Shown here piece after piece: positions 34,403 through 45,689 of a stretch of 64,000 bases of DNA. Below the pieces are notes generated by a model. The model saw nothing but the letters and a program-made list of their open reading frames with translations, did no database searches and had not been told where the DNA came from. Source of the DNA: Limnoperna fortunei (taxonomy: Eukaryota; Mollusca; Bivalvia; Mytilida; Modiolidae); the NCBI GenBank assembly GCA_944474755.1, contig OX104114.1:26621220-26685219 (forward strand), in the 5' to 3' direction. The position numbers and the translations under genes were made by a program. Position 1 is the stretch's first letter; each line of letters begins with the position of its first letter.

Positions 34403-37400
34403 CTGAAATAATAAAAACAAAGAACATATTTATAAGACAATAAAGGATATTATTACATAATGAATTTTTAAAATGATTTCTATTGGTTAAGACCAGCCAA
34501 TATTCTTATATTGTTTGATTCACATTGTTGTCAGGTTACTTTTTCCTGATATTATTTGATTAAAATCGATATTGACTACTTTTTCTATCACATTGCTCTC
34601 AGGTGGTTTTGTTGTTTTTGATTATAATTATGATAAACTAAAAAAATTACTGTTTTTTTACTTTTAATATTTAAAAGTAGAGACTATAGCGTTAAATATT
34701 TTGATGAGAATAAAATGAATGCAAGTACATAAATTTCATACCAAAAATATTGATTTTTGTTGCAAATGTCAATGAGACAACAAATAATCCCTTTGTCTGA
34801 TTATTATGTTATAAAACAATTAAAGTCTTTTATATCAGTCGATATAAGTTTTAATAGACTCAAAAATTAATATTAACCTCTACATTTGGCGTCGGTCAAT
34901 ATTAATATTTGAGTCTATTAAAACTTATATCGACCTCTACAAAAGACTATAATTGTATAATATCGTATGATTATAGGTTGCAATATTTCAAGTGAAAATG
35001 CATGCAAGAACCAATAAATAGATTATTTGGCAGATTTTGCTGAAGAGAAGTGATTGATAAAGTTTGATTGCCAGGAAAATGACTGAGCAGGTGTTATGTT
35101 AACTATATGTATGTGCAACAGTTGGATACTTGAGTACACTATTTCTGTACCCCTCCCTCCATCTTTTTCATGACTGATTCTTCTAAGATGAGAAATTTAT
35201 ATCAAAAATTGTGGTAATCAACACCTTTTACATAAATTGAACATGTAAATTATACAGAAAATTGCATTGCAAGTTTTTTCAGGTCTACATTTCTTTTAAG
35301 ATTTTATGAAATTTATATCAATGGTTCATATCAGCAATGTCTCTAATAATTTTGAAAATTGGTACAGTAGTCCCCCTCTTATAAGACCACCCCGTCTGAG
35401 TCATGAAAGTGGTCTTATAATGGGGGTGGTCTTTCTTGAGGGGATACCATTTATACAGGTCTATAGAGCTTGGTCGGTTGATTAGCAGCAAAAGCTGAGA
35501 AGTGATTAAGAATCACACAAAAATAAGTTGTATTTTATTATTCAGTATAAATAAAAATAAAAAGAATTCATGCAGTTTTTATCTTTTCAAAATGTGTAAT
35601 GATAATATAACAATTCCAAGTCTTCTTAACAGTCAATGTTTCCGTTCCTGTTTCATCTGCATTATCATTGTTTTTATCACTTTTATTGTACTGATTACCT
35701 ACTTTAACTGTAGTTATGTCTTTTGGAAATGTAAATAAATTGGAACATTGCATTTTAAAATACTTGTAATTTATATGCATGTACAATTTGGAATTTGTAA
35801 TAATACCAATTTATTTAATATATGTAGCTTTTCAACTGGAATGTAATCTTTAAAAATATGTTCTGCTGTGGGGAAAAATGGAATGCTGTTCTTTTACTTC
35901 TTTAAGTTTGATTTTTTTTAAGTTTTAAGCTAATAACAAAACTTTAAAAAGAAAAATGTATGCAACTAGTGATGGCTTTTTGATATATAAAAAACTGTTT
36001 TCCACTTCAAAGCTGAATTCATAAATGTCAGGGATTATTTTTTCACTTTCCGGGTGACAATAAATTGGTCTAGAATAGATGAGATAATTTTGCTGTACTA
36101 TAAATTCATGAAACTTCATATTTCTTCACAAGGTTATGATATAGTTACACATATTTGAAAGGTGAAAATATAGGCCATCTAAGGGACATTAGCAACATTG
36201 GACTTTTTAAATATCTCAGAGGTCCATCTCAAAAGACAATTTTAATCTTGACCTTGGACCTATAAAAATTATTTAAACCTGGCCCAACTCAAAATCTACA
36301 AGACGGATTGTGCTGAAAATTCATTTTATAGTACTTAACAGCTGTAAAATGTTATGACAAAATCTGTTAACATATTTTCAAGTTATCATTTGGAAACCGC
36401 AACTGTTAAGCAAAAAAAACTTTAATTAGCATACATGTAAGTTAAAAACAACAAATTGGATTGTACTGAAGTTTTAATTTGATCTTCATTTGATAGTATT
36501 TAGAAGCAGTGCAAAGTTTAAACAAAATTAATGGACTTGTTTTCAAGTTATCATCTGTAAACTGCGGTGCACAGACCTATGGACACTCATACCTGAACAC
36601 AGAGTATCACATAATACCAAGCTACTTGTGTGGTGTGGTATAAAAAGTCTAGGTCTTTAGTCCAAAAATATAGTACTTCCTTGTTTTTTAATTTTCTGCA
36701 ATGCTTTTATGTGTGGATCAGAACACAGGACATTGAGCAGTACAGTTATTGTTTAAGGGTTGTTTTTGCTTACTTGAAAGCGGAGTGATTCCTCATAACA
36801 ATATAATACACTTGTATCATATAACATCATCTGGTGTTCAGAGAGAGCTATTACACAGTTCCTCAGTCTAGCTATTACTTCTCTGTCTCCTTTGGATACA
36901 GGCTAAAATAAAGTTATTATGAATGACTGTCAATATTCCTAAACAATTTCACAATGATTCTTTCCTATTAATATCACTGAATTAATATATTAATATCCAA
37001 ATATCTTTGCTTCATCCGTAGGCTTTTTAACTTATTCCCATGAGAGATAAAAAAAAATTTTTATGGTGTTAGGTTTTAAGTGGGGTAGAAGCCAAAGTAC
37101 TGAGTGAGAAGTTGAGAACAAACAAAATCGGCAAGGTTCAATCGAAAACACCTTGCCTGACGTCAGACTTGAACTCAGAACCCCATAACTAAAATAATGT
37201 TGCTTCTTTGGCAATTTTTTTCCATGTCACTGAGTTTTTGTCTGGTCATGTTTGTGCCATTTTTGTAAGAATTTTTTTAACAGTTCCATTATTATCCACT
37301 TCAGAGCATTTAACTTTTATCCCCTCCATTAATATTTTTTTCATAATTTACTAGAAAGCCAACTGATAAATTATTATGAAATACTAGACATTCATTCATA

Positions 37401-40400
37401 CTTCTTACAGACAAAAATTGTGTTTATCCTTCAATCATCCTATTAAAGCAGTTTAATGTGTTGACTTATTATTTGTGTGATGAACAGTAATTGGTAATGA
37501 AACAAGTTTAAGCCATGGTTACTCTATGATTTTAATAATGTACCTTTCTTGCTGACACAAACAAGTTTTGTAATTTCTTTTGATAATTATTTTATGTTCT
37601 TTCATAATTAATCCCAATAATCCCAAACAGTAAAACTCCTTCGTCACAAATAACTTATTTTCACGTCATTTATTTTTGATTACCGACATACTGTGCAGTA
37701 TGTGTGAGGCTTAATACAGGTATAATTCTAAAGTGAATTTTAAATGAAAACACAAAAAAAACATAAAGCACAATGTAAGTACTCTGCACTAAATGGAAAG
37801 CCTCGCCTTTTCCCAGTTTCTAAGCTGCGTCCTTGTATTGTATTTATGTAAAGTTACTACAATAATATTAAATATATATAAACGTCAAGAGAGACCTGTT
37901 TCCCACTAAATTTCTACAACTAAGATCTCAATAATAAATCCAAAGATCCATAACTATTGCAAGTATTTTATTGTCCGCATCAAATTCCTTACAAACTATA
38001 ACAACCACTCAAAAACTTTGTTATTATGAGACTGATCAATAAATATTCATAAAAATTTCACTCAAAACATACACAATATTTGATCTCATTTACATTGTGT
38101 TTACGGGGAAAAGAAGAAGAAATTACAAGTTTTTAATGTTTTAACAATTTTCTTACAATGAAATCATAAATTATTTGATTTTCGCTAAAAGATATTCTGT
38201 AAAATTATTAAACTATACTCAAAAATTTTTAATGATTGCCAACTTCAAATAAATTGCTTTAAAACCTTTTGCTGAATCATGATTTTTTAAATAATTTATC
38301 AAATGTACATTACAAAAACAACTAGATATTAGTGAGATTGTATCTGTCTTCCCTGAGATCAAGGTCAGAGGTCATCAACTATGGAATGTGACATATCGCC
38401 TTGATTTATCTACCCACAAAACAAATATCAAAAGCCTACCTCAAAAGATAAAAAAGTTATAGCTCGGACACGATTAGTTTCAGATGGATGAACGGAAGGA
38501 CATAATGATTACTATAGGGCGTCTGCCACATGTGGTGGGGCCATTATTAAATATGTCTTTAACGTACCTCTAAATCTTGTTCGTAGCCACCTGTCTGTTC
38601 TGTTTCCTCATTCATGGTTGCTGATATCCAGATAGAGCCATTGTTTCCCAAAATAATGGTTGCCCCACAAGGTAATGTATGAAAATGGGTTTTTCTTCTT
38701 TTGACTAAAGATGGAGATACTTGTAAAATTGTTCCTTGACCAAGCTAAAAGAATATTTAACACTTCTTATAAGGCACAAACCTGCAATCTTAATTGACAG
38801 GCATGTGATCAAAAGTAGATGACTAACTACTCGAGCACACAGGCCCAGACTGTTCTACTGAAAATTGAGAAAGTGTGTGACATTTGTACATGTCTGAAGA
38901 AATTGTTGACTTGATAATTTTCAAGAATTGTCATTGAGGTTATTGCATAATGATGATGTGACACTTAAATATTATATAAATCTGCATTACTAGTATTATT
39001 TGTAAGTACCATATTTTTCTTGAGAAAAAAATTGAGAATTAATGCACAGATTGTTCACTTCGAATAGCAAAACAGCATTTTGAACAGCTAAACAGAAAAT
39101 GACATTTAAAATGAGTCTCTAAAATGGTATTTACAATGAAACCATGAACAACATATATGTTTTCTAGGAAATATACCTTCCCGTATTTAAGACTTCTGGT
39201 ATGTAATGACAAAGCTCCATCAGAGAACACAGACTGCACCTCAGCCTTAGAGATTGTTAAGGAGATTCATGTATACTATTATTTTGCTGCCATCCAATTA
39301 TCACACCAATTTGAAGCACAAAAACAAAAAAGATAGTTTGTGAATCTCCTTCCCCTCCTCCCCAGCCAATACCTCACATGTGTCTCCTTCCCCTGCTTAC
39401 CAAACACCTCCCACAGGTTTACTAATTAGTATTGTAATATTCATGCAATGTAATGACTTTTTAAATACAAAATTATATTCGAACATCACATTTTTACAGT
39501 TACCACATAAATAAGCACTTAAGGTTTGTTGTCTTGTTTAGTTATAAACACCTTTGTGACTACAGTAGTCATGCTTTTAAATAAAACAAGTGTGCTCACA
39601 AAGTGGGACCCCCCCCCCCCCCTTTTTGCTTTCAAGTCCAATTATCTCTCCCCATAATCATATCCAAGGTCAATAATACAAATTCTTCATGCACATCTAC
39701 ATATAATATACTTCCTTTATGCTAAGTTTCATTAAATTTCATCAAGCGGTTTAGGAGGAGTTGCGCTTACAAGGGATGTTGACTGACTGACAGACAGGGT
39801 GATTCCTATATACCCCCCCCCCCCCCAAAAAAAAAACAACAAATTTTGGGGGGGGGGGGGGGTAAAATAAAGTTCCTGTTATCTAATGCTCTATAATGAT
39901 ACCCCCACTCAAAGAGGTCGGCAAATTCTGAAAATGAATTCCATGATCATACAGAGCTACTGGCAAAATTGCAGAATTGCAATCATTCAACATTGCTGGA
40001 AAAAATGTGATGAAAAATGATTAAGGATAGAGACACACACAAACAAACTGAAAACAGTATACCCTATCACATATTGGAAACTGTGTTATAATTAGTATTT
40101 CTCTCTAAATAATTGAATTATTAAGGATACACTTATCAGATCTCCTTCTTTCAGATAATTTCTCATCATCTTTTCATCTTCTTCTGACCTTCTTCTCTAT
40201 AAAACAGCAAACAGGAACAGTTACAAAACACACATTGATTTAATTTCAGTGTACTTTTTAACTTACAATGTAGTATGTCCAATGATGATTTCAATAAATG
40301 TAAATGAATATTTAAAATGTTAAAAAATAATATTCATGATTGGAACAAGGGATTATGTCTTTCAATTAAAAAAAAAGTTGTTTGTTTGTTTGTTTGAATG

Positions 40401-43400
40401 CCACTTTCAGGAACTTTAAAACAATATCATTGAAAAGAAGATAGATTATTAACTACCGATACCTAAAACACTCTGCCCCCAGTGTTGCCAAAAAATAATA
40501 CTCATGAAATAAACCATTTTCATTGTACTGATAGTTCCCAAATGCAAAAACCATTTTCATTGTACTGATAGTTCCCAAATGCAAAAAACATATCTGTCTA
40601 TTATAGGTTTTTTGAAAATTAAAATAAATCAAGACATTAAAAAAATTAATACATGTTAAAATGTTTGTCCGGAAGATAAAATATCATTTACAGTATGTCT
40701 CTTACCTGGTAACTTCTGGAAATGTTAGGTAAAATATTAACATGTGTTAAATTTTTATGAAATTGGAGTGACATCTCTAAAATCAGAGTGGCATTTGTTG
40801 CATTCCACAGACATGCTTTCTGCAAACATTAACATTGTCTTCCAAAAGCATCTCTTATGTATAAAAGATTACATTCATTATTAAAAAAAATCATTTATCA
40901 ATTATTTTTTAAAATACAGAAGTGAATACACATAAACATCTTGGTTCTGTTTGCGAATATCTACAATAGTGTATTTTGTTGGATAATTTGACACAGTTCT
41001 TACAGCAATACAATAGTGCACATACCAATTCACCTCCCGGAAGATTGACAGAAGACAACATTAAAATAGAATCTAATTTAGATCTTGTATCCACTTTCCA
41101 TCGTTTCTGACCAACTTCTGTTATTCTCCCAATAACGACATCACCTACTTCCCCGTTATACCTGTAACAAAAATGTAATCCTATAAATCTCAAAATTGGC
41201 CTTATAAAGGGGCTATGTAAACTGAAAGCAGCATTTGTTAAGAATCCCCAAACCTACTGGGAGTACCAGTACCTTTAATGAATTCAACTCTTATTAAATG
41301 CCACCTATATTCAAGGATAAAAAAAATGCATGCAATTTTTATGAGAGTCTTGCAAGCACAAGTGAATGCCACCTCTACCACAAGGCAGTTCAAGTTCAAA
41401 CAAAGTGAATGCCACCTCTACCAAGAAGCAGTTTCTGTTGAAAGCCAAACGAAATGGTGAATTCAGAATACAGTATATATAAATTAGCCCCAGTAAAGTA
41501 CTGATGTAATATTACCTTGTTTTTAGAGGTCTTACACAGATCAGTTTATTTACTCTATCTATGACACCAGCAACAGAGGCATGCAGTTTTTCATCTTCCA
41601 TATAGGTTCCATGACCACTGAAAAAAAAAGAACCAAGAATTTTCTGAGGCAGATCCAGATAGGGTGTCAATCCCCTTTATCTGTTATATTTTTCAATTTT
41701 AAAGTGATTTTTTATTTCTCTCCATCTTCTTTCACCAACAGCCTGGAATGGCTTTTGATTTCTATATTTCTGATAGGTGTCGTTTTAAACTGAGTATAGT
41801 GATAGAAACTAAACAAAAGTATGCACAGATGAAACAACAAATAAATAAAAAAACATGAAAATCCTAATAGAATAACAATCTTGCACTTTAAACTGAAAGA
41901 AATATCACATGTGTTACAACATTACCAAAATGTACATCAATTACTTGAAGGTCTTCATTCCCACATTTTCAATTACCCTTTCTGAGTCACGAAACCGACA
42001 ATAACCCTGGATGGAAGTGGACTTTATCGTTACTGAGAAAGTGAGTACCGAAATGGAAATTTGAACTCTGCACTGAACTTGTAAATAAAATAAAGTTTGA
42101 GAAAAAAATATGCAAATTATTCTTTGATTGTATATAATTATGATGCATCAACCTGTGTATTTGCTGAAAAATAAGTGTTAGACAATTTGAAAATTTGAAT
42201 GAATTTCTATTTATAGAACAAACAATTTCCAATACTTTCTGTATTCTCTTGACTTTCCTTTCAATCGAATAAAAAATGACCAAAATAACCTAATTCAGTG
42301 CGAAGTTCAAATTTCCATTCCATTGTGAGAATTTTGTAATGACCAACTTGACATACAAAAAACTGGCTGTGACTGACAGCTACGGTAGGTGTGTTATACA
42401 TGGTTTTGTAGATAAATTACTGTAGTTTAAGGTTGTGTGGTTCCTAAATCTAAAAGGCCAACGTCAGATAAAAAATTGACCCATTTCCAGTTTTACATAA
42501 TTTATCTCCCCTTTTACTTCCTGTTAAAAAAATTACAGCTGTCATTACTAAAAGACTATAATATTGAAATAAAGATTTTGGATTGTTTTTATATTGTTTG
42601 TCTATGCCAAATTGCCAATTAATTTTTTCATCTAATTAACCTTATTAGTAGATGTTACTATAGCCATAGGCAACACAGGTGAGTTTGAATACAACACGGA
42701 TGTCACTGGTAAGCTTGTTTATTCAAGCTATAAAACAGCTGGTGTTCTACCTCCAATTAGCATCAGGTAAATAGGGTAATGAACATTGGTTAATTAATTA
42801 ACGATCATGTTTACACAGCTAGCGATATTGACACCTGTCATTCAACTGAAGCGTGAAAATTTATCAAAGACAATTGTCCATTTCAAAAGGTTTCAACAGG
42901 ACAAACTGCGGCTACAGCCACAGTTTTTAGTACTGGAAGTGGACACTAGGTGTCGTTTTTTAAATTGGAAAGTCGTCAATTGACCCATTTCCAGTTTTAC
43001 ATGATTTATCACCCTTTTTACTTACAGTTAAAAAAACTACGGCTATCATCACTAAAAGACTATGATATTGAAATAAATATTTTGCATTGTTATTTGTATT
43101 GTTCGTCTATGTCAATTAAATTATCTAATTAACCTCATAAGTAGATGTTACTATAGCAATAGGCAACAGTTGAGTTTGAATATTGGAACATGTATGTCAC
43201 TGGTAAGCTTATTTAATACGTCGTTTTCAAGATATAATCGCTCTCGTTAAAGGAGGTGGAAATTGTACTACTGATCATGTGACGTCATAAAATATTTAGG
43301 ACACTTTTCGTTTAAAACGGCAACGCTTGATACGAATAAGGACACAATAAGAAACACGATGCAAAACTAATCATGTGTTGTGCTGGAGTGCAAAGCCAAC

Positions 43401-45376
43401 ACTAAACATAAAATTTATGGAAAGAGGTCAAGTTTTTTCCATTTTATGGCGTTCACACTATGTTTATACACGGTACATTGAGGAAAGTGCCCTAAATAAA
43501 ATCATGTGATACCATCAATCACATGATATGATAGATCTAACTACCTATCTTGAAAACGAGGTATTAAGCTATAAAACAGCTGGATTTCTACCTTTGATTA
43601 GCATCAGGTAAATCGGGTAATACACATTATGGTTAATTAATTAACAATCATGTTTACACAGGATGGGGTTTTAAGGTGTTGGGTCTTTTCGCCCCGACTA
43701 CCTGTTCGCCCTGAGTGGATTCGCTCGGCTTGTTTTGCACCTATAAAGTGAGTTGTTTCGCCCTGGGTCTTTTCACTCCTCTATTAAATAAAAACAATGT
43801 GTATCTTTAAACAAAAAAGGGTATTTTGTGTGTTTGAGCTGGTGAAGTTTAGTTAATGAAGCATATTTTCGCAAAATTATGTTCGAACTTTGTGTATAAA
43901 AAATATAACAATTATAATTTCATTTGTTAATTACTTCATCAAAATAATTCAATTAATATGTTAATAACTGTCAAATACCAATTATCATTTTTTAATGTGA
44001 TGATTGAAAGAAATTAATTATATTATGATTAAATAAAATTTCAATCAAATTAAGAAACACCTTTGATCTAGAGCTTTACAGCTTGTGCCATCGTGTCAGT
44101 TAATTAAAAGTTCAAAGTAATTTGTGAAAAGCAGCACACATGTGATTATTGGCAGCACTGTAATGCCAGACGGGTATAACTGTAGAGCAGTACAGATGTG
44201 TTGAACTGACTTAATAAAATAAATATATTTAAAGTTTCTTATATTTTTCTGTAAATCCATAATAATTTCCATCCATGATGTCAAAGATGGAAAGAGTAAA
44301 AACATGCTCTTCAACAAAAAAAAGTAAATTATTAAAGAAACCATAACACAAGCACCTTATAGACAATTATCTATCATTATATATATTATACAATTACGGG
44401 CGAAACGACCCAGGGCAAACGGGAATCAGGGTGAAACGACTCAGTGCGACCAGGATTCGGGGCGAAACGACCTAGAGGAGAACAGGAATCGGAGCGAAAC
44501 GACCAGGATTCAGGTTTTAATAACATCTTCAATTAGATTTTGACACCTGTAATTTACAAAAAGCGTTAAAATTATCAAAGGTAATTGTCCATTTCATAAT
44601 TTGTCAACAGAACAAACTGCGGCTGTAGCTGCAGTTTTTAGTACCGGAAGTGGACTCTAGGTGGCGTTTTTTAAATTGGAAAGTCGTCAATTCTTGGAAT
44701 TCAAGAGCTGGTCGAAAAAAAAAGTTCTATGGTTAAGAACCCTGTGTTATTAGGGGGTACATTTTTTTTCTGAAACAGGTGCCTGTGAGTGTGAGGTCAC
44801 CGTGATTCAACAGACAAAACCTCGTATTTCAAAGAGAAGTAACAAAATGTAAAAGACCAATGAAAATGATAAATATAAACATGAAATGGGAGGTTTTATG
44901 TTATACAACTACTGGTCACAGAGTAGTTCTCGCCGGCAAGTAATTCTCGCCACCCGATATTTTGACAGTATTTGTGAAAAATTAGAATTTTAAAAGGGAT
45001 AATCGTAATTTGTTTTGGATTAAACATAGTGAAATCAATCAAATGAAACCTTTTTTGTCGATTTTAATGGAAAAATAACGGCACAGTCACCAAAATGGCG
45101 AGAATTGCTTCTGTCATTTTTATGGCGAGAACTACTCTCTGGCCAGTAAGGTTGTTTGTTTGCTTTTTTTATTAGGTATCTTAAAGACGAAAAAAATGTG
45201 AAAAAAATCGTTTTGACTTTTTTGGAGGTTTATGTATTTGTCATCTTTTACCGCATAAAACCTGTATCTGTTGTTATAACATCGCCAGGGCATACAAGGT
45301 TATCTATTTCGTCTGCGACATTCTGTTTCTGGCGGTCCCTCGTGCCTGCTACACGAATATCGACAGACAGGTCCAT
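34322..45376 (-). CDS. EXOSC2 / RRP4, RNA exosome cap subunit, complete
   Basis: Eight exons join in phase: 45376-45252, 41617-41516, 41161-41026, 40196-40131, 39245-39177, 38744-38568, 36902-36774, 34402-34322 (885 nt, 294 aa; the human protein is 293 aa). The product is one of three S1/KH cap proteins of the nuclear and cytoplasmic 3'-5' exosome, which threads RNA to the core. Visible landmarks: N-terminal CPGDVITTDTGFMRGHGTY; S1 domain about residues 76-165 with GEVGDVVIGRITEV and RWKVDTRSKLDSIL; KH domain from about 170 with GNNG at 199-202; C-terminal helix with LRNCVIALSEHQMMLYDTS and VKDILKPEIM. Residues 1-30 differ from vertebrates. Intron 1 (3.6 kb) holds nested mobile elements. It is head-to-head with the TMEM141-like gene. 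Confidence 0.95.
34403..36773 (-). other. EXOSC2 intron 7
   Basis: 2.4 kb without exons. It contains the hairpin element at 34800-34970, a Tigger-like end fragment near 35370-35450 ('cagtagtccccctcttataag'), and a dispersed repeat near 36150-36660. Confidence 0.6.
34800..34970. mobile_element. Hairpin MITE in EXOSC2 intron 7
   Basis: Arms of about 60 bp ('gtcgatataagttttaatag', 'actcaaaaattaatattaac') pair with 34895-34968 around a loop of about 20 nt. No open frame; a clear target duplication is not resolved. Confidence 0.6.
36774..36902 (-). CDS. EXOSC2 exon 7
   Basis: 129 nt, phase 0, acceptor 'ctttattttag', donor GTAAGC. It encodes VSKGDREVIARLRNCVIALS and MMLYDTSVLYCYEESL. Confidence 0.95.
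37060..37200 (-). mobile_element. Degenerate SINE fragment
   Basis: 'ttttatggtgttaggtttta', 'gtggggtagaagccaaagtac' and 'caccttgcctgacgtcagact' follow the order of the SINE body in minus orientation, but are strongly diverged. It lies in EXOSC2 intron 6. Confidence 0.45.
38330..38545. repeat. Likely dispersed repeat in EXOSC2 intron 6
   Basis: 'ctagatattagtgagattg', 'agatcaaggtcagaggtcat' and 'ggcgtctgccacatgtggtg' look like a mollusc dispersed-repeat consensus, but no second copy is in this window, so support is from pattern memory only. Confidence 0.3.
38568..38744 (-). CDS. EXOSC2 exon 6 (KH domain)
   Basis: 177 nt with acceptor 'ttcttttag' and donor GTACGT. It encodes SPSLVKRRKTHFHTLPCGAT and the GNNG loop (ILGNNGSIWI), then a Glu/Thr-rich insert typical of this position. 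Confidence 0.95.
38774..38850 (-). mobile_element. SINE head fragment
   Basis: 'cctgcaatcttaattgacag', 'catgtgatcaaaagtagatg' and 'ctactcgagcacacaggccc' correspond to the tRNA-derived head in minus orientation. The body is missing. Confidence 0.5.
39177..39245 (-). CDS. EXOSC2 exon 5
   Basis: 69 nt encoding AEVQSVFSDGALSLHTRSLK and YGK, nearly identical to the vertebrate segment. The acceptor TCTCTAAG is weak; the donor is GTATAT. Confidence 0.95.
39592..39873. repeat. Dispersed repeat bordered by C-run and G-run, copy 2
   Basis: Diverged copy of 15719-15966: 'gtgctcacaaagtggga' plus C-run, 'ttcatgcacatctacata', 'cgcttacaagggatgt', then long C, A and G runs. It lies in EXOSC2 intron 4. Confidence 0.75.
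40131..40196 (-). CDS. EXOSC2 exon 4
   Basis: 66 nt, 22 codons, encoding RRRSEEDEKMMRNYLKEGDL and IS. The donor is GTATCC; the nearby GTGTAT was rejected because it breaks the frame into exon 5. Confidence 0.92.
40511..40588. repeat. Direct duplication of about 40 bp
   Basis: 'aaaccattttcattgtactg' plus 'atagttcccaaatgcaaaaa' occurs twice in tandem, nearly identical. It is a recent local duplication in EXOSC2 intron 3. Confidence 0.7.
41026..41161 (-). CDS. EXOSC2 exon 3 (S1 domain)
   Basis: 136 nt, acceptor 'tttgttacag', donor GTATGT. It encodes YNGEVGDVVIGRITEVGQKR and NLPGGEL of the S1 fold. Confidence 0.95.
41516..41617 (-). CDS. EXOSC2 exon 2
   Basis: 102 nt after a T-run acceptor ending TTCAG; donor GTAATA. 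It encodes GHGTYMEDEKLHASVAGVID and RVNKLICVRPLKT, close to the human sequence. Confidence 0.94.
42476..42977 (+). repeat. Dispersed 0.7-kb repeat, copy 2
   Basis: Head-to-tail with copy 3: it runs from 'attgacccatttccag' to 'ggaaagtcgtcaatt', which directly abuts the next 'gacccatttccag'. It is shorter than copy 1 because it lacks the 4291-4468 segment. It lies in EXOSC2 intron 1. Confidence 0.75.
43217..43563. mobile_element. TTAA-flanked MITE with THAP-like remnant (Kolobok-like)
   Basis: Terminal inverted repeats TAC(G/C)TCGTTTTCAAGATA are flanked by TTAA on both sides (43213-43216, 43564-43567). The empty site 'ttatttaagctataaaac' is seen in copy 1 at about 4588. The interior (about 43371-43450, plus) reads CVVLECKANTKHKIYGK then RSSFFHF, resembling a THAP zinc-binding motif, with an in-frame stop just before it. 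TTAA target duplications plus THAP are the known combination of the Kolobok superfamily; this copy is non-autonomous. Confidence 0.65.
43675..44512. mobile_element. 838-bp element with subterminal GTCGTTTCGCCC-type repeats
   Basis: Flanked by GGTTTTAA on both sides (43667-43674, 44513-44520), an 8-bp target duplication; copies of the target without the insert occur in copy 1 ('ggcggttttaataacc'). The left end has several direct 'gttcgccctg', 'gtttcgccctgggtc' motifs; the right end has four inverted 'gggcgaaacgacc' motifs. The centre is A+T-rich with no open transposase. The 8-bp duplication fits hAT-type elements; the terminal structure is unusual. Confidence 0.65.
44912..45146. mobile_element. 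235-bp MITE with CTGG(T/C)CA..GTAGTTCTCGCC ends
   Basis: Terminal inverted repeats of about 30 bp ('ctggtcacagagtagttctc' against the complement of 45123-45146), with internal 'ttctcgcca' repeats, flanked by TA (44910-44911, 45147-45148). The TA duplication fits a Tc1/mariner-type mover. It is about 100 bp inside EXOSC2 intron 1. Confidence 0.65.
45252..45376 (-). CDS. EXOSC2 exon 1
   Basis: 125 nt from ATG at 45376 to donor GTAAAA. The N-terminus is variable and is followed by the conserved CPGDVITTDTGFM; the Arg codon is split with exon 2. Confidence 0.93.
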
Positions 45377-45629
45377 GTTATGGGAAAGTAAAGATAAGGG
45401 AAGCAAAACGTTCTGAAACATACTCAAAGGAATTGTCTTATCATTTGTGCGTTTTCTAGTATGTCAGTGCACATTTACATTGAAGCATATTAAAGACTTG
45501 GCCAATATGAAAAGTATTGAGAACTTCCAAACCAAATGGTATCGGACTTTTTCGTTGAATCCAATGTTTTGCACGTTTTCAAGGAGATACAAATAATTTT
45601 ACATAATAAGTTGACCAATTCACACGAAA
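45377..45629. promoter_or_regulatory. Putative bidirectional promoter, EXOSC2 / TMEM141-like
   Basis: 253 bp separate the two divergent ATGs. Three CCAAT boxes on the plus strand (45502-45506, 45561-45565, 45615-45619) and no clear TATA box are typical of NF-Y-type bidirectional promoters. Transcription starts are not visible from sequence. Confidence 0.5.
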
Positions 45630-45689
45630 ATGACAGACCAGTTGACAGAAGAAGAAAAGACACGTCTCAGAATTGGGATGGAACCATTT
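45630..45689 (+). CDS. TMEM141-like exon 1
   Basis: 60 nt, ATG to donor GTAAGT. Twenty codons, MTDQLTEEEKTRLRIGMEPF. Reading on into the intron meets a stop after 19 codons, which would be a much shorter product. Confidence 0.65.

Larger units (their letters stand above)
42978..44695 (+). repeat. Dispersed 0.7-kb repeat, copy 3, split by two insertions
   Basis: The repeat resumes exactly on either side of a TTAA-flanked element (43217-43563) and of an 838-bp element (43675-44512), and ends at 'ttggaaagtcgtcaatt' (44679-44695). Copies 1 and 2 give the uninterrupted target sequences. Confidence 0.75.

Noticed and set aside
35370..35450. Possible complete Tigger-like element ('cagtagtccccctcttataag')
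   Set aside because: Only one end resembles such elements; the opposite terminus and TA flanks cannot be placed, so only a fragment is likely.
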